This document shows, in pieces, positions 50,460-58,929 of a stretch of 59,666 bases of DNA. Below the pieces are notes generated by a model. The model saw nothing but the letters and a program-made list of their open reading frames with translations. It did not search any database and was not told the DNA's origin. Each line of letters begins with the position of its first letter. The stretch's first letter is position 1. Source of the stretch: Candidatus Falkowiibacteriota bacterium (lineage in GTDB: Bacteria > Patescibacteriota > Patescibacteriia > Patescibacteriales > VMTK01); the NCBI GenBank assembly GCA_013791585.1, contig VMTK01000020.1:1-59666 (forward strand). Direction: 5' to 3'. Made by a program: the position numbers and the translations under genes.

Positions 50460-51092
50460 ATGCACTACATCCAACAAAAAATATTAAGTTTCGCCGACAA
50501 TTTAAATTTAAAACGAGATGGGCTTAGACAAATTGGAAGACTGGTCGGAGAACCCCATCCTTTTAAAATATCTTACCACTTAAAAAAACTTGAGGAAAAA
50601 GGTTTTATTAAAATTGACAAAAAAACCGGCGAAATCAAACGCGCAAACAACGAAGAGCCACAAAAAGGCTTATTTTTGGCAATTCCCGTTCTTGGATCAG
50701 CGAACTGTGGAGATGCAAACATATTTGCAGAAGAAAATTTAGAAGGTTATATCAAGGTATCAAAAAATATTATTAAAACCAGCGACGGCTTACTTGCTAT
50801 TAAGGCGTCGGGTAATTCAATGAACAAAGCCAATGTTAATGGTCAGAATATTGAAGACGGTGATTATGTTATTGTTAATTCAAAAAAACAACCTCAGCCA
50901 AATGATTATGTTTTAGCAATTATTGATAATTGCGCAAACATAAAAAAGTTATTGCTGGATTCTAAAAATAAAATTATTTCTCTAATGTCAGAATCGACAG
51001 AAAATCATCCGACTATTTTTATTCATGAAACTGATAAATTTTTAATAAACGGCGTTGTCAAATATGTGATTAAAAAGCCGATTATAAATTGA
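50460..51092 (+). CDS. LexA/UmuD-like self-cleaving repressor (copy 2)
   Basis: 210 residues, clearly a paralogue of 15703-16362. N-terminal winged-helix-like part about 1-60, peptidase S24 domain with presumed cleavage at Cys83-Gly84 (GSANCGDA), Ser120 (ASGNSMNKA) and Lys162 (CANIKKL). Directly followed, 58 bp on, by the restriction-methylation gene on the same strand, which has its own TATAAT box. Confidence 0.85.
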   Translation: MHYIQQKILSFADNLNLKRDGLRQIGRLVGEPHPFKISYHLKKLEEKGFIKIDKKTGEIKRANNEEPQKGLFLAIPVLGSANCGDANIFAEENLEGYIKVSKNIIKTSDGLLAIKASGNSMNKANVNGQNIEDGDYVIVNSKKQPQPNDYVLAIIDNCANIKKLLLDSKNKIISLMSESTENHPTIFIHETDKFLINGVVKYVIKKPIIN

Positions 51093-51150
51093 TCATAAAT
51101 TTTCTTTTTTGGCGATTTTTAGGTATAATACACTTATAAAATACTATTAT

Positions 51151-53526
51151 ATGAATGAAAGAAAAACTGAAAAAATAATTAAAGACAAACTAACCTCACT
51201 CGGTTATTTTGCAACGCCTGACATAATTATTGAGGAACAACAAAGTGATAGCGGAATAATAAATAATTTATTATCCAAAGCCAGTAAATCAGGGTCCGGT
51301 ACTGGCTACCCAGAGTTTATAATAAGGAAAAAAAACTCAGATGTTGTTATAGTTATTGAATGCAAAGCACATAAAAAAAATCATGTTAGCAAAAAAGTGG
51401 ATAACCCAAAAGATTTTGCCGTTGATGGTGTTTTGCACTACGCATCTTTTCTAAAAAAAGAATTCCATGTAATTGCAATTGCAATCAGCGGTGAAGAAAA
51501 AAATAATTGTAAATTATCAATATTCCAATGGAATAAAAATGAAAAAAGATATTTTCCAAAAAGGTATACTGATTTGATGGCATACGACGATTACTATTCT
51601 TTATTTCATGAAAAAGACTCGGTCATTATTTCTGAAAAAGATTTGATGCAATACGCAAAAAAATTGCATGACGAAATGAGAGATGAGGCAAAATTAAAAG
51701 AAGCTGAAAAACCTTTGCTGGTGGGGGCGTTACTGCTCGCCTTAGAAAGTGGAGACTTCGTGAATGAATATCCGAGCATAACTAATCCGAAAAAATTAGC
51801 AAATAGAATCATTGGATCTATAGAGGATGGCTTAAGGGAAGCTACTATACCCGAAAATAAAATAGAAACTCTAAAAAGAGAATTCGGTTTTATCACCACC
51901 CATACCTATTTAACGAGAGGCGAAATTGATACTAAAAATCCTTCGCATGACAATAATATCCTTCATAAATTTTTATTTGATATTCATAAAAAAGTATATC
52001 CATTCATAAAAAAGGTTAACAACATGGATATAATAGGTAGATTTTACTCTGAATTTTTACGTTATACTGGTGGCGACGGAAAAGGGCTTGGTATTGTTTT
52101 GACACCACCGCACATCACTGATCTTTTTTGCGAACTATCAGAAGTTAATAAAAACTCAAGGGTAATCGACATTTGTGCTGGAACTGGCGGATTTTTAATT
52201 TCAGCTATGGAGCACATGCTCACCGACGACCCGACTGTATCTGAAATTGACAATATTTATAAAAATAATCTAGTTGGCATAGAAACTCAAACAAATATGT
52301 TTGCTTTAGCCTGCGCAAACATGATTATTCGTGGCGATGGTAAAACAAATCTTTTACAGGATAACTGCTTTGACATGAAGAAAGAGGAGCTCCGAAAATA
52401 TCAATGCAATATCGGGATGATCAACCCGCCATACTCACAAAAAAAGGAGGAGGAGAAAGAACTTAGTTTTGCAGATTATATGTTGGATGTTTTAAATGTT
52501 GGCGGTATTGGAATAGCAATATTACCGATTAGATGCACGAACAACGATAATGACATCAGGGAAAGAATAATGAAAAAACACACATTACGAGCCGTAATGA
52601 TTATGCCGTCAAATTTATTTAAAGGCGTTGGCACCCATACTTGTATAATGGTTTTTGAGGCACACAAACCGCACAATGACAAAACACAAACTTGGTTTGC
52701 TCTATGGAATGATGACGGCTTTGTAAATTACAAAAATCAAAGAGTGGATAGAAATGACAAATGGAGGGGAATAAAAAAACAATGGCTTTTGGATTACAGA
52801 AACAGAAAAGAAACCGCCGGTTATTCTGTGTTAAAAAATGTTGGCCTCGCAAATGAGTGGTCGGCTTTGGCATATGTAAAAACAAATTATAAAAATTTAA
52901 CAATTAGAGACTTTAAAAATACCATAAAAGATCACCTAATTTGCAACATAAAAAAAGAAACTGGCATAGAAAATATTTATGAAATAATTTCGAATATTCT
53001 GGAAGATGCGGATAAAAGAAAAATATTTGAAAAAGAAACTGATGATGAAAAAAATATAGATATAAAAAATTGGAAGCCAATTGAAATCAATAAAATTTTT
53101 GATATTACTGGCAGCAAAACAACGCCTAAAAAGAAACTGGAAGAAATTGGTCAAGGCGATTATCCATATGTAACAACTAGAGCTACAAATAATGGCATAG
53201 ATGGATATTATAATTATTTTACAGATAAAGGCAATGTCTTAACGCTTGATTCCGCAACGATAGGTTATTGTAGTTATCAAAAAGAAAATTTTACTGCGAG
53301 CGACCATGTGGAAAAATTAATTCCAAGGTTTAAAATGTCAGTTAGTACGGCGATTTTCATACAAACACTGTTAAACAAAGAACAATTCAGATACTCGTAC
53401 GGCAGAAAATTTAATCAAACAAGAATAGAAAATACAAAAATTATAATACCTTTTAAAGACGGGTCTCCTGACTGGAATTCAATGGATCAATTTGTAAAAC
53501 AAATCTTGGGTAATAATAAAATCTGA
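51151..53526 (+). CDS. Single-chain restriction-modification-specificity enzyme (type IIG/I-like)
   Basis: 791 residues from the ATG at 51151 (an upstream start at 51109 is less likely). N-terminal PD-(D/E)xK-like nuclease part (GYPEFIIRKKNSDVVIVIECKAH, about 50-72), helical linker, N6-adenine methyltransferase (motif I VIDICAGTGGFL, motif IV GMINPPYS) and a C-terminal target-recognition domain like HsdS (WKPIEINKIFDITGSKTTPKK ... KFNQTRIENTKIIIP). Only one recognition half is seen, so it may work as a dimer or with a partner. It would cut and protect DNA alone. Confidence 0.85.
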   Translation: MNERKTEKIIKDKLTSLGYFATPDIIIEEQQSDSGIINNLLSKASKSGSGTGYPEFIIRKKNSDVVIVIECKAHKKNHVSKKVDNPKDFAVDGVLHYASFLKKEFHVIAIAISGEEKNNCKLSIFQWNKNEKRYFPKRYTDLMAYDDYYSLFHEKDSVIISEKDLMQYAKKLHDEMRDEAKLKEAEKPLLVGALLLALESGDFVNEYPSITNPKKLANRIIGSIEDGLREATIPENKIETLKREFGFITTHTYLTRGEIDTKNPSHDNNILHKFLFDIHKKVYPFIKKVNNMDIIGRFYSEFLRYTGGDGKGLGIVLTPPHITDLFCELSEVNKNSRVIDICAGTGGFLISAMEHMLTDDPTVSEIDNIYKNNLVGIETQTNMFALACANMIIRGDGKTNLLQDNCFDMKKEELRKYQCNIGMINPPYSQKKEEEKELSFADYMLDVLNVGGIGIAILPIRCTNNDNDIRERIMKKHTLRAVMIMPSNLFKGVGTHTCIMVFEAHKPHNDKTQTWFALWNDDGFVNYKNQRVDRNDKWRGIKKQWLLDYRNRKETAGYSVLKNVGLANEWSALAYVKTNYKNLTIRDFKNTIKDHLICNIKKETGIENIYEIISNILEDADKRKIFEKETDDEKNIDIKNWKPIEINKIFDITGSKTTPKKKLEEIGQGDYPYVTTRATNNGIDGYYNYFTDKGNVLTLDSATIGYCSYQKENFTASDHVEKLIPRFKMSVSTAIFIQTLLNKEQFRYSYGRKFNQTRIENTKIIIPFKDGSPDWNSMDQFVKQILGNNKI

Positions 53527-53711
53527 TTTCTATCATAAAGAGTTTTGAATTTTTGGCATTCCCGCCAATTCGGCGGGCAGGCACCCATTTAATTCCTCCA
53601 CCCGCCTCGCAAGCGAGAGCGTTGCGGTCAGGCCTCTTCCCTTTGCCCCAAAACAAAAAATAACAATCTCACTAATCTTTAAACCGCTAAACATCAACAT
53701 AACTAAAACAC
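53527..53711. other. Intergenic region with dispersed palindrome
   Basis: Contains CCCGCCaattcGGCGGG (about 53563-53579) and the CACCCATTTAATTCC element (53582-53596), followed by CCTCGCaaGCGAG. No gene seen. Confidence 0.5.
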
Positions 53712-54440
53712 ATGAGAAAGAAAATTTTAATCATATCGGCAGGATTATTTTTACTAACAATATTAGCTGGAATCTATTGGCTCAAGAAAGGCGCTTCCCA
53801 TTTTATTCAACCACAATTTTATAACGACGATGTCCAAAATGAATTTGATAATAAAGATGTAAAATGGATAACTTATCAAAATGAAGAATATGGTTTTGAG
53901 ATAGAATATCCAGAGAAATTAACCAGTAATAAATATTGGGCTGGTTTGCCGGATGAATTAACTGAATCCGATGTATTAATAGATAGTAAAATGTTTGTTA
54001 AAAATAATAACTTTTATCTTCATCAGGAATATGAATATGGTTTTGATTGGCGAATTGGACAATTTATTAAACTTGAAGATATTTGCATACCTGAATACAA
54101 TGGTAAAGTTGAATATGGATTGCCTTGGCATATTGTTTTTTTGGATATTGATAATGAAAATAAACTAGACGAATTAATCAAGCAAAAATACGGGGCAAGC
54201 TGCAGTTACCAAGAAAAACATGAAACTAATTTTTCCAACACTTATGATATAAAAATAAAAGGCGACGGCAAAGATTTGGGTTCAACAAAATGTCCGATAA
54301 ATTATAGATACCACCTAAAATATAGTCCTATATATAAGAGAGCCGCCTTTTGGCATACGGGACAAGAATGCATTTTGGGTTTAAGCTTTGATGATTGTTA
54401 TGATCAAAAAATTTCTGATTCTTTCCGTTTTATTGACTAA
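53712..54440 (+). CDS. Membrane-anchored extracellular protein, PsbP-like fold possible
   Basis: 242 residues. N-terminal anchor/signal (residues 5-24, ILIISAGLFLLTILAGIYW). Outside part includes ITYQNEEYGFEIEYPE, the motif I associate with PsbP-like or DUF domains in Patescibacteria, and four Cys that could form disulfides (in EDICI, ASCSY, TKCPI, QECIL). Function unknown. Confidence 0.7.
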   Translation: MRKKILIISAGLFLLTILAGIYWLKKGASHFIQPQFYNDDVQNEFDNKDVKWITYQNEEYGFEIEYPEKLTSNKYWAGLPDELTESDVLIDSKMFVKNNNFYLHQEYEYGFDWRIGQFIKLEDICIPEYNGKVEYGLPWHIVFLDIDNENKLDELIKQKYGASCSYQEKHETNFSNTYDIKIKGDGKDLGSTKCPINYRYHLKYSPIYKRAAFWHTGQECILGLSFDDCYDQKISDSFRFID

Positions 54441-54485
54441 AAAATAAAAACCATAAAAAACTTTTTTATTAACTTAAAATCTATC

Positions 54486-54926
54486 ATGCCATTAGACATA
54501 CTATCAAAAACTCCAATTCCGGACAAACTGCCAAAGCAAATGCAGGAAACAATCAATGAGCTGAAAAAATCTCTTGACAAAAATGATTGTTTAAAGCAAG
54601 CTTATGAAATATTAACCGCGAAATACCGCGGCCAGAGAATAAAAACCTATACAAAATTATTTAATGTTTTTAGCAAGGACATTGATAAAATGTGGAGCCA
54701 AGCCGGATTTTTACACTGCGCTAATATAAACTATTTAATGAGAACCTTGTTAATAAAAAGCGGCTTCTTTAATAATTCTGACATAGCGCTGAAATGGACA
54801 ATGGTTTGGCATGTTTCGCCGCATCAATATATTCACGTAATAATAAATAACAAAAAAATTAACATAGATGTATGGGCTAGTTCCCGTGGAATCAAGTTTG
54901 GGGATTACGCGCGCGGATTTCATTAA
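54486..54926 (+). CDS. Transglutaminase/cysteine-protease-like protein
   Basis: 146 residues. A Cys in HCANINYLMRTLLIKSG, a His in SPHQYIHVIINNKKINIDVW and the following Asp (IDVW) have the spacing of a papain-like/transglutaminase catalytic triad. Ends GIKFGDYARGFH. No signal peptide. Similar small proteins occur in CPR genomes; function unknown. Confidence 0.65.
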   Translation: MPLDILSKTPIPDKLPKQMQETINELKKSLDKNDCLKQAYEILTAKYRGQRIKTYTKLFNVFSKDIDKMWSQAGFLHCANINYLMRTLLIKSGFFNNSDIALKWTMVWHVSPHQYIHVIINNKKINIDVWASSRGIKFGDYARGFH

Positions 54927-54949
54927 TTGCCAATTAAACCAACAACACT

Positions 54950-54981
54950 GCCGGCAAAAAATAAAACGCCGGCAATTTTTT
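54950..54981 (+). terminator. Terminator
   Basis: GCCGGC, AT loop, GCCGGC followed by AATTTTTTT. Confidence 0.85.
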
Positions 54982-55021
54982 TATTGGAAAATTTTTTAAA
55001 ATTTTCACCAAATAAAAAACT

Positions 55022-55253
55022 GCCAAAATAAATTGACAGCTTGCTTGAAGAATTTGGTCGGGGCGCGCCAAATATTTAAAATCAGAGATAAGCAGTTTCT
55101 TGCCCAATATCTTAATTGCATTGGCTGCGCCCCGATAAAATTTTTAAAATGTGCGATGAAAATGAAACAGAGAGCGGGCAGGAAGACCTACACCTGTTGT
55201 TTCCCTTTGGAAAGAGGGCTGCACAATTTGACGGATCTTTACTCTCTGTTTCG
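55022..55253 (-). ncRNA. Candidate structured ncRNA of about 230 nt
   Basis: Minus strand. Promoter TTGACA...TAAGAT is at 55260-55287. The RNA would start at about 55253 with AAACAGAGAG, which pairs with CTCTCTGTTT (55242-55251 with 55165-55174) and closes a domain with two small hairpins. A second domain is closed by TCGGGGCGC/GCGCCCCGA (55127-55135 with 55058-55066). It ends with CTGTCA...TGGCAG and T6 (about 55015-55040). No open frame fits; I do not recognise a known RNA family. The length would suit a 6S- or SRP-like RNA, but the signature sequences are missing. Confidence 0.6.
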
Positions 55254-55259
55254 TCTTGC

Positions 55260-55287
55260 ATCTTATCACATTCTTATTATATGTCAA
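55260..55287 (-). promoter_or_regulatory. Promoter of the candidate ncRNA
   Basis: On the minus strand TTGACA (55282-55287), 16 nt, TAAGAT (55260-55265); predicted start at about 55253, exactly at the first stem. Confidence 0.7.
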
Positions 55288-55378
55288 GGAAAAAATAATT
55301 TATTTAGTCGCGCAAACAAAAAGAACTTAATTCCTCCAAACCAAAGAAGTTAAATTTCTTTTTATTTTATTATTTTTA

Positions 55379-56320
55379 TTATTTTACTATTTTATTATTT
55401 ATTTTACTATTTTCTCTGTTCAGCTGTATATATTGATAAGCAGCCAAAGCAGCGATTGTCGCTTGTCCGCAGGCAATCGTAATCTGCTTGAATTCAACCG
55501 GGGTAACATCTCCTGCCGCAAACATGCCGGGCAAACTGGTTTGGCACTTTTCATCAACAATAATTTGATTTTTCTCATCGCGCTTGACCAAATCCGCCAC
55601 CAAATCCGTGCTGGCAATTCGCCCGACTTCAACAAACAAACCGTCAACAGCTATTTCTTTTTCTTGGCCGGTTTTTTTATTTACAACTTTAATTTTTTCT
55701 AATTTATTGCTTCCGACAACCTCCTTAATTTCACTGCTTAAAACAAGTTCCACGTTTTTTTTGCTTTTTACCTCTTCCACCAGCGCTTCAAACGCCCTGA
55801 ACTCATCCCGGCGGTGTATTAAATAAACTTTAGCGGCGATCTTGGATAATATTTCCGTTGCGTCAACCGCGGAATTTCCTCCGCCTGCCACCGCCACTGT
55901 CTTGTTTTTGTAAAAAGGCCCGTCGCAAGTGGCGCAATACGACACACCCTTGCCGGTAAATTCCCGTTCGCCTGGGATAGCCAACCGGCGCGGAACCAAG
56001 CCCAAGGCCAAAATAACGGTTTTCGCTTCAAATTGTGATTTATTGGTATGTAAAATAAATTTATCGTCTGTTTTCTCAATTTTTTTCACTTCTTCTGTTT
56101 TTATTTCCACTCCCAGATTTTTAACCTGCTCTTGCATTTTGGATATTAATTCAAAATTGCTGATTGATTTAAACCCGGGATAATTCTCAATCTCCGAAGC
56201 CCAAATAAGCTGGCCGCCCAGCTCTTTTCCCAGAATTAAAGTTTTCATCTCGCGCCGCGCCGCGTAAATGCCGGCAGTCATCCCGGCAGGCCCGGATCCT
56301 ATTATAATTGTATCGTACAT
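55379..56320 (-). CDS. trxB: Thioredoxin reductase
   Basis: 313 residues. FAD site GSGPAGMTAGIYAARR (8-23), redox pair CATC, NADPH site GGGNSAVDA, second FAD site GMFAAGDV. Reduces thioredoxin with NADPH; trxA lies 0.9 kb away on the same strand. Confidence 0.97.
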   Translation of the reverse strand: MYDTIIIGSGPAGMTAGIYAARREMKTLILGKELGGQLIWASEIENYPGFKSISNFELISKMQEQVKNLGVEIKTEEVKKIEKTDDKFILHTNKSQFEAKTVILALGLVPRRLAIPGEREFTGKGVSYCATCDGPFYKNKTVAVAGGGNSAVDATEILSKIAAKVYLIHRRDEFRAFEALVEEVKSKKNVELVLSSEIKEVVGSNKLEKIKVVNKKTGQEKEIAVDGLFVEVGRIASTDLVADLVKRDEKNQIIVDEKCQTSLPGMFAAGDVTPVEFKQITIACGQATIAALAAYQYIQLNRENSKINNKIVK

Positions 56321-56486
56321 AGTTTTAGTTTTGTTAGATTATTAAAAAATATAAAAAATTTTGGTATAGTAAATAATTTATTTTATATTAAAACCTTTTT
56401 TAAGTTTTAATAATAACTTGATATTTTTTTTATTTTATGTTAAACTACTCCATATAAAACATATAATAAAAAAGGAGGTTAAGCTA

Positions 56487-56903
56487 ATGAAAACAGAAGT
56501 AGTTATTAGGGAGTATTGTATAAAAAAATTGGCTCAAATTCTCTATGACTGTGTTGAGTGCCCTGGTGATAGAGCGAAAATTGATTGGGCTACAGCTCAA
56601 AATCACATTGACGGAAATCGTTGGGTTGTTGATACTGTAATGGAAAATTTGATCAAGAAATGGGTTAATGACCACAAGAAATGGGTTAATGACCATGTGA
56701 GGGAGCGTATTCTCAGTAATCAAATTATAGTAAACAATGACCATGTGAGGGAGCGTATTCTCAGGAATCAAATTATAGTAAACATAGAATGTAATTTCGA
56801 AAGGTTTGATCAATTGTTTGGGCGATACATTTGGAACGCCTGTTATCAAAGGATTAAGCCAATTCTTCCCCGTCCACCATATCAACGCATACTATTTCAT
56901 TAA
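56487..56903 (+). CDS. Unknown protein with internal tandem duplication
   Basis: 138 residues from the ATG at 56487, which has a near-perfect ribosome-binding site (AAAGGAGG). A TAAACT...TATAAT-like region precedes it. Helical protein. Two duplications: KKWVNDH occurs twice in a row, and a 48-bp unit (NDHVRERILSNQIIVN) is repeated with two changes. No family recognised. Confidence 0.7.
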   Translation: MKTEVVIREYCIKKLAQILYDCVECPGDRAKIDWATAQNHIDGNRWVVDTVMENLIKKWVNDHKKWVNDHVRERILSNQIIVNNDHVRERILRNQIIVNIECNFERFDQLFGRYIWNACYQRIKPILPRPPYQRILFH

Positions 56904-56989
56904 AATTTCAAAAGGGCTTAATTAATAAACAAAAAACATTAAATTTTTTTTCACTTAGCCCGATGCTTCGCGTTAAGCGAAATAGCTCC

Positions 56990-57024
56990 ATAAAGGTCGC
57001 GACAATTTGTCCGGCCTTTTTTCT
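56990..57024 (+). terminator. Terminator after the 56487 gene
   Basis: AAAGGTCGCGACA-att-TGTCCGGCCTTTTTT, imperfect stem followed by T run. Confidence 0.7.
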
Positions 57025-57157
57025 TTTCCAAAACAATATCTTAATGCAATTCACAAATCAAAACTTTTTATTAAACCACATCTACCCAAATCTGTCAAAT
57101 TTAGCAATAATTATCCCCAAATAATCCCCTTTTTTATTTTGGCTAACATTAGCCAAG

Positions 57158-57247
57158 TTTCAATTTAAAGTCCACAGTACTGTGGACTTATCCACCTTGA
57201 GCTTAAAAAAACTTTTAGTCTACAAAACTGTGGACTTTAAATTGAAA
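57158..57247. repeat. 21-bp inverted repeat with operator-like palindromes downstream of trxA
   Basis: TTTCAATTTAAAGTCCACAGT (57158-57178) mirrors 57227-57247 exactly. The 20-bp palindrome AGTCCACAGTACTGTGGACT (57169-57188) overlaps the left arm, and AGTCTACAAAACTGTGGACT (57217-57236) overlaps the right. Confidence 0.85.
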
Positions 57248-57258
57248 AATGCAAAAAA

Positions 57259-57573
57259 CTACAAATTTTTATTAATTATTTCTTCCAAAGCATCCTTGCT
57301 TTGATAGCCGGTTAATTGCTCAATCACTTCCCCGCCTTTGAATAAAATAAAAGTTGGCACGCTCATTACATTGTATTTCTCAGCAACTTCATTTCCATCA
57401 TCAATGTCTAATTTGCCGATCTTAATATTCTTATCTTTATAGTCCTCGGCTAATTCATCTATTATAGGCGCCATTAGCTTGCATGGCCCGCACCATAAAG
57501 CGGCAAAGTCAACTAATACCAAGCCCTTGTTTTCCTCAACCTCTTGTTTAAAATTTTGATTTGTTAATTCCAT
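57259..57573 (-). CDS. trxA: Thioredoxin
   Basis: 104 residues, standard length. Active site WCGPC (residues 28-32) and the cis-proline loop SVPTF. Disulfide reductase of the cytoplasm, recycled by TrxB. Confidence 0.97.
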   Translation of the reverse strand: MELTNQNFKQEVEENKGLVLVDFAALWCGPCKLMAPIIDELAEDYKDKNIKIGKLDIDDGNEVAEKYNVMSVPTFILFKGGEVIEQLTGYQSKDALEEIINKNL

Positions 57574-57642
57574 ATATTTTAGTTTAAATTAAAAAGTTTA
57601 AGAATTACGTGTTTGAATAAAAATAATAATTATCTTGCTTCA

Positions 57643-57722
57643 AACTGAATAATGTAAATATGAAAATACAAGAATATAAAAATATCTTATTTTCATAATT
57701 TCATATTCTTGTATTTTCATAT
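57643..57722. repeat. AT-rich inverted repeat upstream of trxA
   Basis: ATATGAAAATACAAGAATAT (about 57658) mirrors ATATTCTTGTATTTTCATAT (about 57702); 20-bp arms, loop of AATATC/ATTTTCATAA. Confidence 0.8.
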
Positions 57723-57782
57723 ACTGCGGAAATAAACTTGATTAATTATTAAATAACGCAAATGTGTAATTTAATAATTGAA

Positions 57783-57903
57783 TGTTCTTTGTGGAACAAA
57801 TATTGTTAATAATTAACGCTTACTAAATTCAAAATACTTTTTTCGCTAATATTAAATAATTTGACTGTTCCATATAGAACAAATAAATGTTCCATGTGGA
57901 ACT
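57783..57903. promoter_or_regulatory. Three parS-like palindromes
   Basis: TGTTCTTTGTGGAACA (57783-57798), TGTTCCATATAGAACA (57866-57881), TGTTCCATGTGGAACT (57888-57903). They resemble the ParB site TGTTCCACGTGGAACA with 2-3 changes each. They lie in very AT-rich DNA beside tRNA-Ala. Could also be operators. Confidence 0.5.
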
Positions 57904-57907
57904 TTTG

Positions 57908-57981
57908 TGGACCATAAGGGACTTGAACCCTTGACCTCTTCCATGCCATGGAAGCGCTCTAGCCAACTGAGCTAATGGCCC
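57908..57981 (-). tRNA. tRNA-Ala(GGC)
   Basis: 74 nt. Acceptor GGGCCAT/ATGGTCC, anticodon arm CTTCC-ATGGCAT-GGAAG, T arm AAGGG-TTCAAGT-CCCTT. No CCA encoded. Confidence 0.95.
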
Positions 57982-57982
57982 A

Positions 57983-58070
57983 TTTCGGATATCAGATATC
58001 AGATTTCGGATCTCAGATCTATGATATTTAGAGTCCGATGTCTGAAATCCGACATCCGACATCCGAAATG
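57983..58070. repeat. Heptamer inverted repeat between two tRNA genes
   Basis: ATATCAG-ATATCAG-ATTTCGG-ATCTCAG on one side and GAAATCC-GACATCC-GACATCC on the other, period 7, the arms roughly inverted. Confidence 0.8.
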
Positions 58071-58071
58071 G

Positions 58072-58143
58072 TGTCCTCGGCAGGAATCGAACCTGCATTT
58101 AAAACTTAGGAGATTTTTGTTTTATCCATTAAACTACGAGGAC
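58072..58143 (-). tRNA. tRNA-Arg(CCT)
   Basis: 72 nt. Acceptor GTCCTCG/CGAGGAC, D arm GTTT...AAAC, anticodon loop CTCCTAA (CCT), T arm GCAGG-TTCGATT-CCTGC. Confidence 0.92.
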
Positions 58144-58169
58144 GCGCATGCCCATTTAACAATAATTTT

Positions 58170-58205
58170 CAATTTTTAGTCTACATTAATGTAGACTAAA
58201 AATTG
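58170..58205. repeat. 36-bp perfect palindrome
   Basis: Centred at 58187/58188, no mismatch; its core AGTCTACATTAATGTAGACT (58178-58197) is the third copy of the 20-bp operator-like palindrome found near trxA. Confidence 0.9.
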
Positions 58206-58390
58206 TATTTAAGAAATTATTTCTTAAAAAAATTCGCTATTCTAATCATAACAACACAAAACTTTACTTGTGTCAAATATCGCTAATATAAGCTAAAATT
58301 TATAATTTTAAAATTTATTTAAATGGATTAAATCCTGCTTTTAGCTGATTAGTGATCGGCAAGAAAAGCGGGCGGGGCAGTTTCTCCCAC

Positions 58391-58723
58391 TTAAACCACC
58401 CCCCATTCTTCACATTTGCACGGCTCCATTACTTTGACTTCGCCTGAAGCAAGCTCAGATATCATGCAAATCGTGATATAGTGCTTTTTCTCGCTTTCAA
58501 AAATATCATTGGTAGCTGCGCCAAAACGCAAATTTTTGATTTTAACCCCGGCTTCTTCGCTCACTTCACGGCGAGAGCATTCTTCCAATGATTCGCCATA
58601 CTCTAAATGTCCGCCGGGATAGCACCACGCTCCTTCGCCATGCGCGTTTTTCCTTTTTCCAAGAAGAATTTTACCGTCTTTTATGACAATTACTCCGACT
58701 CCGACTTTTGGCCTGTTGTTCAT
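58391..58723 (-). CDS. NUDIX hydrolase, C-terminus frameshifted
   Basis: 110 residues from the ATG at 58723 (MNNRPKVGVGVIV). NUDIX box GGHLEYGESLEECSRREVSEEAG complete; hydrolyses nucleoside-diphosphate-linked substrates. The frame ends in EEWGVV just after a G6 run (58399-58404 on the plus strand as C6). With one G fewer it continues as WFKWEKLPRPLFLPITNQ and stops at 58315, which is the natural family ending. So the true gene is probably 58315-58723, with a frameshift mutation or sequencing error. Confidence 0.85.
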   Translation of the reverse strand: MNNRPKVGVGVIVIKDGKILLGKRKNAHGEGAWCYPGGHLEYGESLEECSRREVSEEAGVKIKNLRFGAATNDIFESEKKHYITICMISELASGEVKVMEPCKCEEWGVV

Positions 58724-58817
58724 AAAAATAATCTTAATAAATTTTATTTCACACCTTTGCGAATAAACGAAAAAGCGGCAATATAATGCATTATTATGAT
58801 ACATTAATTTTTTTGCT

Positions 58818-58846
58818 TTGACAAACTCTGAAATCTTGCTTAAAAT
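58818..58846 (+). promoter_or_regulatory. Promoter of the bactofilin gene
   Basis: TTGACA (58818-58823), 17 nt, TAAAAT (58841-58846). Confidence 0.6.
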
Positions 58847-58929
58847 TAAAGTATTAATAAAAATAAGAGCAAGAAAATAAATAAAACATTAGTAATATTT
58901 TATTTTATTATTTTTCTTATCTAAAACCT

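Noticed and set aside
55033-55353. 106-residue open frame on the plus strand
   Set aside because: No ribosome-binding site, Cys-rich odd composition, and it overlaps the stems of the ncRNA candidate on the minus strand.
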